Shown here: positions 25,356 through 33,642 of the stretch, piece by piece
How the letters are laid out: each line of letters opens with the position of its first letter
Numbering within the stretch: the stretch's first letter is position 1
Source of the DNA: Devosia sp.
GTDB taxonomy: Bacteria; Pseudomonadota; Alphaproteobacteria; Rhizobiales; Devosiaceae
Length of the DNA: 64,000 nt
Assembly (NCBI RefSeq): GCF_025809055.1
Contig: NZ_CP075529.1
Location: 682,001-746,000, forward strand
Reading direction: 5' to 3'
Notes under the pieces: model-generated
Databases searched by the model: none
What the model was told of the DNA's origin: nothing
Seen by the model: only the letters and a program-made list of their open reading frames with translations
Position numbers and translations under genes: made by a program

Positions 25356-26831
25356 ATGGATGCCCAAGCACTTCTGACGCCGCAGGAAATGGCGCAGGCC
25401 GATCGGCTCGCCGTGCAGGCGGGGCAATCGTCCGTGGCGCTCATGGAAGCGGCAGGCCGCGCAGTTGCGGCCGCGATCATCGCGCGCTTTGCTCTGGCCC
25501 CCGTATTGGTCCTTTGTGGCCCCGGCAACAATGGCGGCGATGGCTACGTCGTTGCCCGTAGTTTGCGCGAGGAGGGCTGGCCGGTCATCGTACGGGCCGT
25601 GCGCGACACGAGCCTGCTCAGGGGCGACGCGGCAAAAATGGCCGCTCTCTGGGGCGAACCGGTCCCGCTGTTTGCCCCGGATGATCTGGACGGTATCGCG
25701 CTCGTGGTCGACGCCCTCCTGGGGGCAGGGCTCAACGCCGACATTTCGGGGGAGTTTGCCGCAGCTTTACACGCCGTCGCGCAAAGCAAAATTCCGGTTG
25801 TCGCCATCGACGTGCCGAGTGGCCTCGATGGTGCGGATGGGAAGATCCGCGGCTTTGCCCTTGAGGCTGCGTTGACCATCACCTTTTTCCGGCCCAAGCC
25901 GGGGCATTTCCTTCTGCCGGGCCGGGATCTGTGTGGTCCCACGATCGTGGCCGATATTGGCATTCCCGATGCGGTGCTGGACGAAATCGCCCCACAGACC
26001 TGGCTCAACGCCCCCGGCCTGTGGCACTTGCCGGTGCATGGGGCAGGGGACCACAAATTCGATCGCGGGCATGTGGTCGTCCAATCCGGCCGGGAGCTCG
26101 AGACCGGGGCCGCCCGCCTCACCGCCCTCGGCGCATTCCGTGCCGGCACCGGCTTGGTGACGCTGGTTGGCGACCACGACGCCCTCAGGGTCCATGCCGC
26201 CCACGTGACCGCCATCATGCTGCGGGAGGCAAGAAACCTCGACGCGCTTGATGACCTTCTGCGCGATCCGCGCATATCCGCCTTCGTCATCGGCCCGGCG
26301 GCCGGTATCGGCGCGGAAACCGCGAGCCGTGTCATGGCGGCACTGGCGACAGACAAGGCCTGCATCCTGGATGCCGACGCCCTCAGCAGCTTTGCGGACC
26401 GCCCGGACGACCTGTTTGCGGCCATCGCAGGCCGGCAGGCTCCCGTGGTGATCACCCCGCATGAGGGCGAATTCGCAAGGCTCTTTAGCGAAAGTGCCGA
26501 TGGCAAACTGGAACGCGCCCGCGCCGCCGCCTGGCGATCCGGGGCGATCGTCATTCTCAAGGGCCGCGACACGGTTATCGCAGCTGCGGACGGACGCGCG
26601 GCGATAAACGACAATGCGCCGTTTTGGCTGGGCACGGCGGGATCAGGGGACGTTCTGGCCGGGATCGCGGCCGGATTGCTGGCGCAGGGCATGGCCGGAT
26701 TTGAGGCAGCCTGCGCGGCCGTGTGGCTCCATGGTGCCGCAGCCGCCCGGTTCGGCGGACCGGGAATGCTGAGCGAAGACCTTCCGGACCTGCTGCCCGA
26801 GGTTCTGCAATCCCTCCACCGGGCCACCTGA
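25356..26831 (+). CDS. nnr: Bifunctional NAD(P)HX epimerase / ADP-dependent NAD(P)HX dehydratase
   Basis: Repairs hydrated NADH and NADPH. The 491-residue fusion has an N-terminal YjeF-N epimerase domain (GPGNNGGDGYVVAR; VDALLGAGL; DVPSGLDG) and a C-terminal ribokinase-like dehydratase domain (TPHEGEFARLF; GTAGSGDVLAGI). The ATG at 25356 follows AGAGGA by 5 nt; the frame is open to 25233 but that part lacks family similarity. Position downstream of glnB-glnA is common in alphaproteobacteria. Confidence 0.93.
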   Translation: MDAQALLTPQEMAQADRLAVQAGQSSVALMEAAGRAVAAAIIARFALAPVLVLCGPGNNGGDGYVVARSLREEGWPVIVRAVRDTSLLRGDAAKMAALWGEPVPLFAPDDLDGIALVVDALLGAGLNADISGEFAAALHAVAQSKIPVVAIDVPSGLDGADGKIRGFALEAALTITFFRPKPGHFLLPGRDLCGPTIVADIGIPDAVLDEIAPQTWLNAPGLWHLPVHGAGDHKFDRGHVVVQSGRELETGAARLTALGAFRAGTGLVTLVGDHDALRVHAAHVTAIMLREARNLDALDDLLRDPRISAFVIGPAAGIGAETASRVMAALATDKACILDADALSSFADRPDDLFAAIAGRQAPVVITPHEGEFARLFSESADGKLERARAAAWRSGAIVILKGRDTVIAAADGRAAINDNAPFWLGTAGSGDVLAGIAAGLLAQGMAGFEAACAAVWLHGAAAARFGGPGMLSEDLPDLLPEVLQSLHRAT

Positions 26832-26979
26832 ACAAAGCCGAACGCTTATCTGCTGCCGCACTTTGTCAGCACCCCAATTCATTTCTAGGCGAATCCTTGC
26901 CGGGCTCTCGCGGGCCGCCTACATCAGTGCGCCCACGGTCGCGCGTTTGGCGAACCGGCGCAGAATGTCGGAGCGAACA

Positions 26980-28188
26980 ATGAACAAGGCGCTTGTCGTC
27001 ATCCTGGCCGCGGTCATGCTGGACGCGATCGGCATCGGCCTGATTTTCCCGATCCTGCCGGCGCTGCTGCGCGAAGTCGGCCATACGACCGATATCGCCA
27101 CCATTCTCGGGGTGATGCTGGCGCTCTATTCGGCCTGCCAGTTCCTGTTTTCGCCCATTCTGGGTGTGTTGAGCGACCGCTTCGGGCGCCGGCCCGTCCT
27201 GTTGGTTTCCCTGGCCGGCGCCGCCATCGACTATGTCGTCATGGCCATCGCGCCCGAGCTTTGGCTGCTGGTCATCGGCCGGGCGATCGCCGGCGTCACC
27301 AGCGCCAATATGGCCGTGGCGACCGCCTATATCACCGACATTTCCACCGAGGACGAGCGGGCAAAGCGTTTTGGGCTTTTCCACGCCATGTTCGGCATCG
27401 GCTTCATCATCGGTCCGGTGCTCGGCGGTATTCTCGGTGACATCTGGCTGCGCTCGCCCTTCCTCGTGGCGGCCGCCCTCAACGGCATCAATTTCGCGCT
27501 GGCCCTGTTCGTGCTGCCCGAATCCCGGCCCGGACGCAGCGATGCCCGCTTTACCTGGGACACGCTCAACCCCTTCAAGCCGCTGGCCTGGGCCATGACC
27601 TTCAAGGCACTGGTGCCGATCATGGCGATCTTCTTCATCATGAACCTGGTGGGCACGGTTTATGGCACCAGCTGGGCCATCTATAGTGAAGACGTCTTCG
27701 CCTGGAATGGCATGATGATCGGTCTGTCCCTTGGGGCGTTTGGCGTCTTTCATGCCCTGGCGCAGGCCTTTCTCACCGGCCCCGCGGTCGAAAAGCTGGG
27801 CGAGCGCTGGGCCCTCATCGTCGGCATGGCGTTCGAAACCGGAGCCATGCTGACCCTCGCGTTTGCCAGTAACGGACTGCTGCTCTTCCTGATGGCGCCG
27901 GTTTTTGCGCTCGGTGGCATCGGCATGCCTGCGCTGCAATCATTGACCACAAGGCAGGTGGATGCCGACCGTCAGGGGCAGTTGCAGGGCGTTCTGGCCA
28001 GCCTGGTCAGCCTTGCTGCCGTCTTCGGGCCCCTGCTGTTCAGCACGCTCTATCACGGCCTGCGCGCGAGCTGGCCCGGTGCCATCTGGCTCGTGGCCAT
28101 TGCCATTTATCTGTGTGCCGTGCCGCTCATGATCGGGCTTGGACGCATGCGTCCGGGTGCTGCATCGGCAGCCGCTGATTCTGCCTGA
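26980..28188 (+). CDS. TetA-like major facilitator drug exporter
   Basis: A 402-residue, 12-segment major facilitator transporter. The N-terminus (MLDAIGIGLIFPILP) and motif A in loop 2-3 (GVLSDRFGRRPVLL) closely follow the TetA/class A-C tetracycline antiporters, and the length matches. CGGAG lies 6 nt before the ATG at 26980. Many chromosomal members of this clade do not confer tetracycline resistance, and no TetR repressor gene flanks it, so the substrate is open. Confidence 0.85.
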   Translation: MNKALVVILAAVMLDAIGIGLIFPILPALLREVGHTTDIATILGVMLALYSACQFLFSPILGVLSDRFGRRPVLLVSLAGAAIDYVVMAIAPELWLLVIGRAIAGVTSANMAVATAYITDISTEDERAKRFGLFHAMFGIGFIIGPVLGGILGDIWLRSPFLVAAALNGINFALALFVLPESRPGRSDARFTWDTLNPFKPLAWAMTFKALVPIMAIFFIMNLVGTVYGTSWAIYSEDVFAWNGMMIGLSLGAFGVFHALAQAFLTGPAVEKLGERWALIVGMAFETGAMLTLAFASNGLLLFLMAPVFALGGIGMPALQSLTTRQVDADRQGQLQGVLASLVSLAAVFGPLLFSTLYHGLRASWPGAIWLVAIAIYLCAVPLMIGLGRMRPGAASAAADSA

Positions 28189-28430
28189 TCCGGGCAGCAA
28201 TGCGGCGAGATCGGGACAAAGTGAACCAAATTGTGGTGAGAAATCCCCGGAAAACCGGCTTTTGTCGCCCGTTTCGGTCTTGCGAGGGGGCTTTTTCCGG
28301 TCCATTAACAGGTCTGCACCGCCGGGCGACCCAAAACCCCCGGAAAACCTTGCCAATTCGGCAGAATCGCCAAAGGTTGTCCGGGTTTTGATTTGCCAGC
28401 TGCGGCGGGCACCCACTGTGAGGAAACGCA

Positions 28431-28703
28431 ATGAACAAGAACGATCTGGTTGGCGTCGTTGCCGACAAGGCTACGATCACCAAGGCACAGGCCGCCGAAG
28501 CGGTTGACGCAGTGTTCGAGGCAATCACCGCTTCCCTGAAGGGCGGCGACGAGGTTCGTCTGGTTGGTTTCGGCACCTTTGCCGTCTCCAAGCGCAAGGC
28601 GTCCACCGGCCGCAACCCGGCCACCGGTGCCGAGATTCAGATCCCGGCTTCGAACCAGGCCAAGTTCAAGCCCGGCAAGGGCCTGAAGGACGCGATCAAC
28701 TAA
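28431..28703 (+). CDS. hupB: Histone-like DNA-binding protein HU
   Basis: A 90-residue nucleoid protein that bends DNA as a dimer. It shows GFGTF at the body/arm junction and RNPATG at the arm tip, where canonical HU has RNPQTG. GAGGAAA precedes the ATG. It stands alone with its own terminator. The 242-bp leader contains two direct copies of CCCCGGAAAACC (near 28244 and 28338) of unknown meaning. The lon protease gene, the usual neighbour, is not here. Confidence 0.95.
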   Translation: MNKNDLVGVVADKATITKAQAAEAVDAVFEAITASLKGGDEVRLVGFGTFAVSKRKASTGRNPATGAEIQIPASNQAKFKPGKGLKDAIN

Positions 28704-28727
28704 GATCGGTCCTGCCGGACAGGCAAT

Positions 28728-28757
28728 CGGCCCCGTGCGGAATCGCCGGGGCCGTTT
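28728..28757 (+). terminator. Intrinsic terminator of hupB
   Basis: CGGCCCCG (28728-28735) pairs with CGGGGCCG (28747-28754), followed by TTT, 25 nt after the HU stop. Confidence 0.8.
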
Positions 28758-28835
28758 CCATTTCGGGAAAATGTCTGTTGACGACCGGGGGCGGGGGCCA
28801 TAATCAGGGCGCCGTTTCCATACCCGCATACAGGC

Positions 28836-28911
28836 GGGCGATTAGCTCAGTTGGTAGAGCGCCTCGTTTACACCGAGGATGTCGGCGGTTCGAGTCCGTC
28901 ATCGCCCACCA
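28836..28911 (+). tRNA. tRNA-Val (anticodon UAC)
   Basis: A 76-nt tRNA: acceptor GGGCGAT/ATCGCCC, D-arm GCTCAGTTGGTAGAGC, anticodon stem CCTCG/CGAGG with loop TTTACAC (anticodon TAC), T-arm CGGTTCGAGTCCG and encoded CCA. Confidence 0.97.
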
Positions 28912-29115
28912 TTCTCTTCCGCGCCATGCGCCGAAGTGGCAAATTTCAATCTCACATCAACAAAATCGAACTGTGCGCTGGAAAGACACGACTTTTCCAC
29001 AGTGACCTGTCGGGTTCACGAAAATCGCACAATCGCCCAACAAGCTCGCTTGACTTCACCATAGGGGCCCGGTAAACGGACGCCACGTTGCGCGAACGAC
29101 TGGTTCGCAAGCGCT

Positions 29116-29192
<77 letters not shown>

Positions 29193-29321
29193 CCTTTCTT
29201 CCAAATTTTCTGGTTTGAAACGTGGTTCGCGGCTCATATCGCCGTGATCGCCCTACTTTGGCGTAACTTTGTGCCCATGACGACCGTATGTGATGATGTC
29301 ATGCATCACCGGAGGTTTGTC

Positions 29322-30047
29322 ATGCCCACCCGCTCCGCCGATCCCGTCCGCCGCCGTCTCGTCGCCGGGCTTGCCCTTAGTCCGCTGCTTTCGTTCGCAT
29401 CGCTGCGCACAGATGTGCTGGCGCAGGAAGAACCGGTGGTCATTCCCCCGCCTGACCGGAACCTTGAGGAATCGGGTGAAACGGCCCGTGCCGTGTTCGC
29501 GGGCGGATGTTTTTGGGGCGTTCAAGGCGTTTTTCAGCGGGTCAAAGGCGTCAGGAATGCCGTCTCGGGCTACTCCGGAGGCAGCGCCGAGACGGCCACC
29601 TACGATCTGACCACCCGCGGCGACACCGGCCATGCCGAAACCGTCGACATTACCTATGACCCGCGCGAGGTCAGTTTCGGCGAATTGCTGCACATCTTCT
29701 TCTCTGTCGCCCACAACCCGACACAACTGAATTATCAGGGGCCCGATCGGGGAACCCAATACCGCTCGACCATCTTCGTCCTCAACGAAGCCCAGGCCGA
29801 GGTCGCCCAGGCCTACATGGACCAGCTCGATGCCACCGGCCTGTTCGAGGGGCCCATCGTCACCACGCTGGAGCCGTTCGAGGCCTTCTATGCGGCCGAG
29901 CAGTACCACCAGGACTTTCTGACCCTCAATCCTGACTGGCCCTATATCGTGGTTCACGACCTGCCCAAGATCGCGGCCCTCGAATCTCTCTTTCCCGATG
30001 CGTTCAGGGCGGAGCCGATCCTGGTGGGCATGCTGCCGACCGGTTGA
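29322..30047 (+). CDS. msrA: Exported peptide methionine sulfoxide reductase A
   Basis: Reduces methionine-S-sulfoxide in proteins. The 241-residue protein carries the active-site GGCFWG (Cys63), the HNPTQLN/GTQYRS substrate region and AEQYHQDF. Residues 1-38 look like an export signal: an Arg-rich start (VRRRLVAGLALSPLLSFA) ending near LAQEE, compatible with Sec or Tat. No other cysteine occurs, so the catalytic Cys has no in-chain resolving partner. The ATG at 29322 has GGAGG 6 nt upstream. A periplasmic repair role is inferred; no msrB is adjacent. Confidence 0.88.
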   Translation: MPTRSADPVRRRLVAGLALSPLLSFASLRTDVLAQEEPVVIPPPDRNLEESGETARAVFAGGCFWGVQGVFQRVKGVRNAVSGYSGGSAETATYDLTTRGDTGHAETVDITYDPREVSFGELLHIFFSVAHNPTQLNYQGPDRGTQYRSTIFVLNEAQAEVAQAYMDQLDATGLFEGPIVTTLEPFEAFYAAEQYHQDFLTLNPDWPYIVVHDLPKIAALESLFPDAFRAEPILVGMLPTG

Positions 30048-30112
30048 TCGAAGCGGGAACCCGAACACGCGGCCTGCGTTTATTCGGCAGACTTCGAAAG
30101 GGGACGCGCGAA

Positions 30113-30649
30113 ATGCGCCTGTTCGCTACGACGACAATTGCTGTGTTGACTGTGTCGGCGCCCGTCATGGCCGCCGACGCTATCACCGTGCCCTTGTCCA
30201 GCACCGCCGAAATCCCCATCGGCGATTCCAGCGGATTCGACTGGACGGGCTTTTATGCCGGCGTCTTCGCCGGACTGCAGTCGAGCCCTGCCGGCGGTGA
30301 CCAGGTTGCCCTGGGCGTGAACGCAGGCGTCAACGCCCAATTCGACTTCTATCTCCTGGGTGCTGAAGTGGCCGTGCGTGGACTCACCGGCGGAGTCGGC
30401 GAAAGCACCTATGGGCAGCTGCTGGGCAGGGCAGGGCTTATCGCCTCGGACGACGTCATGATCTACGCTGCCGGCGGCTATGGCATTGACCTCGGCCCGC
30501 CGGCCGAGCAGGACGCGCTCCTTGGCGGCGGCATCGAATATGCCGTCACCGACTCGGTGTCCCTGCGCGCAGAATATGTCCACGGATTCCCCCTTGAGGG
30601 CGGAAATCCCAAGGACCAGATCACCTTCGGCGCCAATTTCCACTTCTAG
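30113..30649 (+). CDS. Outer-membrane beta-barrel protein, Omp25/31-like (short)
   Basis: A 178-residue protein with a signal peptide (cleavage near VMA|AD) and the FDWTGFYAG segment diagnostic of the Omp25/Omp31 family of Hyphomicrobiales outer-membrane barrels. It ends in Phe (ANFHF), as barrels inserted by BamA do. It is shorter than typical members (about 210-240 residues), giving probably a minimal eight-strand barrel. The ATG at 30113 follows AAAGGGGA by about 8 nt. A paralogue follows 320 bp downstream. Confidence 0.82.
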   Translation: MRLFATTTIAVLTVSAPVMAADAITVPLSSTAEIPIGDSSGFDWTGFYAGVFAGLQSSPAGGDQVALGVNAGVNAQFDFYLLGAEVAVRGLTGGVGESTYGQLLGRAGLIASDDVMIYAAGGYGIDLGPPAEQDALLGGGIEYAVTDSVSLRAEYVHGFPLEGGNPKDQITFGANFHF

Positions 30650-30968
30650 AACAGCCGGTTGACCGATTCTTTGCCAAATGCCGCGCCTCTCGTCAGGCGC
30701 GGTTGCTTTTTGGCAGGATTGTGGCAACCTGCGGCTGCGCTGTGACGGCATATCTTTCGCCGGCGCCCAATTGTGGCCGGACTGGAACGCAATTGCGGCA
30801 ATTTGTATCAAATTGAACCAATTTAGGGACATTCCTGCAACACAGGCCCCCAAATGGTCACTGAATCTTATCCGCACCCAGGGATTGTGCATCCCAAGGC
30901 CTTGCAAGCGCATTTAGCGTGAGGCAAATATCGGCCGACTACGGTTAACTCTATTGGGAGTGCAAGAC

Positions 30969-31559
30969 ATGTTTGTACGTTCTCTGTCCGTTGGCGTTGC
31001 AGCCGCGGCTCTTATGGTTGGTGGCGCTCAGGCTGCTGACCTCATCATCCCGACCACCCCGCAGCCGATCTACGAAGCTGCCGGTTTCGACTGGGAAGGC
31101 CTCTACGTCGGTGCTCGCGCCGGTGGCCAGTTCGTCGGCGCCAACGCCGGTACCTATGCTGCTTCCAGCAACAGCACCACCTATGGTGTTATCGGTGCTG
31201 CCGTCGGTGTGAACTTCATCCCCGTCGACCCGATCCTGCTCGGCGTTGAAGTCACCGCTGACTACATGTGGAACAGCGCTGCTCCGGTCACCTCGACCGG
31301 TGAATTCTTCGCCAACCTGCGCGTTGGTGCTGTCGTGACCGACTCGGTTCTGGTCTACGCCCTCGGTGGCGTTGGTTCCCAGCTCCAGGGCGGCGCTTCG
31401 CAGGGCGTTTACCAGCTCGGCGGTGGTGTTGAATTCGCTGTGACCGATGCCGTCACCGTTCGCGGTGAAATCGTCGGCCAGGGTGACTTCGCTTCGGAAG
31501 CTGGCGACACCTTCTTTGAAGCCGCCAAGGCAACCGTCGGCGTCTTCTACCACTTCTAA
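30969..31559 (+). CDS. Outer-membrane beta-barrel protein, Omp25/31-like
   Basis: A 196-residue paralogue of the preceding gene: signal peptide (cleavage near AQA|AD), FDWEGLYVG after it, alternating small/hydrophobic strands and a C-terminal Phe (VFYHF). Codon choice is unusually uniform (GGT, GCT, GTT, GTC preferred) compared with its neighbours, suggesting high expression. TTGGGAG lies 8 nt before the ATG at 30969; a TTG at 30954 is less likely. It has its own terminator and a long 320-bp leader. Confidence 0.85.
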   Translation: MFVRSLSVGVAAAALMVGGAQAADLIIPTTPQPIYEAAGFDWEGLYVGARAGGQFVGANAGTYAASSNSTTYGVIGAAVGVNFIPVDPILLGVEVTADYMWNSAAPVTSTGEFFANLRVGAVVTDSVLVYALGGVGSQLQGGASQGVYQLGGGVEFAVTDAVTVRGEIVGQGDFASEAGDTFFEAAKATVGVFYHF

Positions 31560-31607
31560 GATTTGGCGCTGCCGGTTTCCGGCAGCACCGCATCTTGCAA
31601 CCCAATT

Positions 31608-31641
31608 CGGCGAATCGAGAAATCGGTTCGCCGTTTTGGTT
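31608..31641 (+). terminator. Intrinsic terminator of the second barrel gene
   Basis: CGGCGAA (31608-31614) pairs with TTCGCCG (31627-31633), followed by TTTTGGTTTT. A first, shorter hairpin (GCTGCCGG 31568-31575 with CCGGCAGC 31579-31586) precedes it. The rest of the gap to nuoA holds one palindrome (31903) and no gene. Confidence 0.75.
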
Positions 31642-31902
31642 TTCCGGACCGAATCGGTTCGCCGACCAGAGTGCTCGGTCGATCCGGCTGACCATCCCTA
31701 CCGCCCGCCCGTGAACGGCATGGAATGTAACGGGACTTGAGGTGATCCGGACGTACGCCGCGAGTCGCTTCGGGATCGTGGTCGCATCCCGCGTTTTCCC
31801 ACCGTCGTCTGTGATAGCATCGTCCCCCAGCCACATTTCGTTCATCGCGCATTTGACGCACGAATTTGCTCGCTTGCCGGGCCATATGGCAGCGGCAGAC
31901 CT

Positions 31903-31920
31903 ACAGATTTGCAAATCTGT
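31903..31920 (+). promoter_or_regulatory. 18-bp perfect palindrome upstream of the nuo operon
   Basis: ACAGATTTGCAAATCTGT is an exact palindrome, 157 bp before the nuoA start, in AT-richer surroundings than the coding DNA. It has the form of a dimeric repressor or activator site in the 518-bp leader of the complex I operon. I do not know the binding protein. Confidence 0.5.
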
Positions 31921-32077
31921 TACATGATTGTTTTGCTCATATTTTCTTTCCCTTGAAACGTTTGGGGGGAAGGTCTAAGCCGGTTCCGTCACGTCCGCGT
32001 CGGTCTGGTCGCCCCAATTGCATCCAGTCCCGCGCCTCTCTCGGCCGTTCTGGCCGGCCCGAAAACTAGGCTGCCGC

Positions 32078-32443
32078 ATGACTGATTTGCTCAGCGACTA
32101 TCTCCCCATCGTCATCTTCATAGCCCTTGCTGCCGTCATCGGCGCTGCGCTTCTGGTGGCGCCGTTCCTGGTGTCGGTGAAGCGGCCTGATCCGGAAAAG
32201 GTGTCGGCTTTCGAGGCGGGGTTTGAGGCCTTTGACGATGCGCGCATGAAGGTGGACGTCCGTTTCTACCTCGTGTCGATTCTCTTCATCATCTTCGATC
32301 TCGAAGTTGCCTTCCTTTTCCCCTGGGCCGTGGCGTTCCGGGATGTGGGCTGGTTCGGCTTTACCTCGATGATGATTTTCCTGGCCGTTCTCACCATCGG
32401 CTTTATCTATGAATGGCGTAAGGGAGCCCTGGAATGGGATTGA
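32078..32443 (+). CDS. nuoA: NADH-quinone oxidoreductase subunit A
   Basis: A 121-residue, three-helix membrane subunit of complex I. It has the conserved FDDARMKVDVRFYLVSILFI region following the YE-like FEAGFEAFD. The ATG at 32078 gives the standard N-terminus; only a weak AGG precedes it. First gene of a 14-subunit operon transcribed without detectable internal terminators up to 47465. It overlaps nuoB by 10 nt. Confidence 0.96.
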   Translation: MTDLLSDYLPIVIFIALAAVIGAALLVAPFLVSVKRPDPEKVSAFEAGFEAFDDARMKVDVRFYLVSILFIIFDLEVAFLFPWAVAFRDVGWFGFTSMMIFLAVLTIGFIYEWRKGALEWD

Positions 32444-33015
32444 GCCCGTCCAGTTCGACACTGGTTACTCCGCAGCCGACCGGCGCTCTCGATCCGGCGA
32501 CTGGCAAGCCGGTAGGCGCAGACGATCCGTTTTTCGCAGGCGTGAACAACGAGTTGGCCGACAAGGGCTTTCTTGTCACCACCGTCTCGCAGCTCATCAC
32601 CTGGGCGCGTACCGGCTCGTTGATGTGGATGCAGACCGGCCTGGCCTGCTGCGCCGTTGAAATGATGCAGATGTCGATGCCGCGCTACGACATCGAGCGC
32701 TTCGGGACGGCCCCGCGCGCTTCACCGCGCCAGTCGGACGTGCTGATTGTCGCCGGCACATTGACCAACAAGATGGCTCCGGCCCTGCGCAAGGTCTATG
32801 ACCAGATGCCCGAGCCGCGCTACGTGATCTCGATGGGCAGCTGCGCTAATGGCGGCGGCTACTATCACTATTCCTATTCAGTGGTTCGTGGCTGTGACCG
32901 CGTGCTGCCCGTGGACGTCTATGTCCCGGGTTGCCCGCCAACAGCCGAGGCGCTTCTCTACGGCATTTTGCTGCTGCAGAAGAAGATCCGCCGAGACGGC
33001 ACGATCGAACGGTAG
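32434..33015 (+). CDS. nuoB: NADH-quinone oxidoreductase subunit B
   Basis: Peripheral-arm subunit carrying the terminal N2 [4Fe-4S] cluster next to the quinone site. The 193-residue protein shows the adjacent cysteines in LACCAVEM, the third ligand in GSCANGGG and the fourth in VPGCPPT. The start lies inside nuoA. Confidence 0.97.
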   Translation: MGLSPSSSTLVTPQPTGALDPATGKPVGADDPFFAGVNNELADKGFLVTTVSQLITWARTGSLMWMQTGLACCAVEMMQMSMPRYDIERFGTAPRASPRQSDVLIVAGTLTNKMAPALRKVYDQMPEPRYVISMGSCANGGGYYHYSYSVVRGCDRVLPVDVYVPGCPPTAEALLYGILLLQKKIRRDGTIER

Positions 33016-33024
33016 GGCAGGGGC

Positions 33025-33642
33025 ATGGACGAAATAGTTGCAGCCGACCCGCTCGTCACTCTGGGCGAGCATATCGTCGCATCCCTGGGCGCGGACGCCA
33101 CGGGGTTCGAGGTGGCCTTCGGCGACCTGAGCATCACCGTGCCGCGCGATTCCATCGTCAATGTGGCGAAGTTCCTGCGCGATGATCCTAAATGCCGCTT
33201 CATTGGCTTTGTTGACGTCTGCGGGGCCGACTATCCGGCGCGCGAACTGCGCTTCGATGTGGTCTATCACCTGCTGAGCCCGCATCTGAACCAGCGTATC
33301 CGCATCAAGCTCGAAGCCGATGACGTCACCCCGGTCCCGTCCATCTGCGACGTCTTTCCCGGCGCGAACTGGTTCGAGCGCGAAACCTATGACCTTTATG
33401 GCGTGCTGTTCTCGGGTCACCCCGACCTGCGCCGCATCCTGACCGACTACGGCTTTGACGGCCATCCGCTGCGCAAGGACTTCCCGCTGACCGGCTTTGT
33501 GGAAGTGCGCTACGATGAAGAGCGCAAGCGCGTCGTGTACGAACCGGTCAAGCTCACCCAGGAATTCCGCTCGTTCGATTACCTGTCGCCCTGGGAAGGC
33601 ACCGATTACGTGCTGCCCGGCGACGAGAAGGCGAAGAACTGA
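33025..33642 (+). CDS. nuoC: NADH-quinone oxidoreductase subunit C
   Basis: A 205-residue peripheral-arm subunit (30-kDa type) with the family signature ERETYDLYGVLFSGHPDLRRILTD in shortened form ETYDLYG...RRILTDYGFDGHPLRKD. It is separate from NuoD, unlike the fused NuoCD of enterobacteria, and its TGA overlaps the nuoD ATG by 1 nt. Confidence 0.96.
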   Translation: MDEIVAADPLVTLGEHIVASLGADATGFEVAFGDLSITVPRDSIVNVAKFLRDDPKCRFIGFVDVCGADYPARELRFDVVYHLLSPHLNQRIRIKLEADDVTPVPSICDVFPGANWFERETYDLYGVLFSGHPDLRRILTDYGFDGHPLRKDFPLTGFVEVRYDEERKRVVYEPVKLTQEFRSFDYLSPWEGTDYVLPGDEKAKN

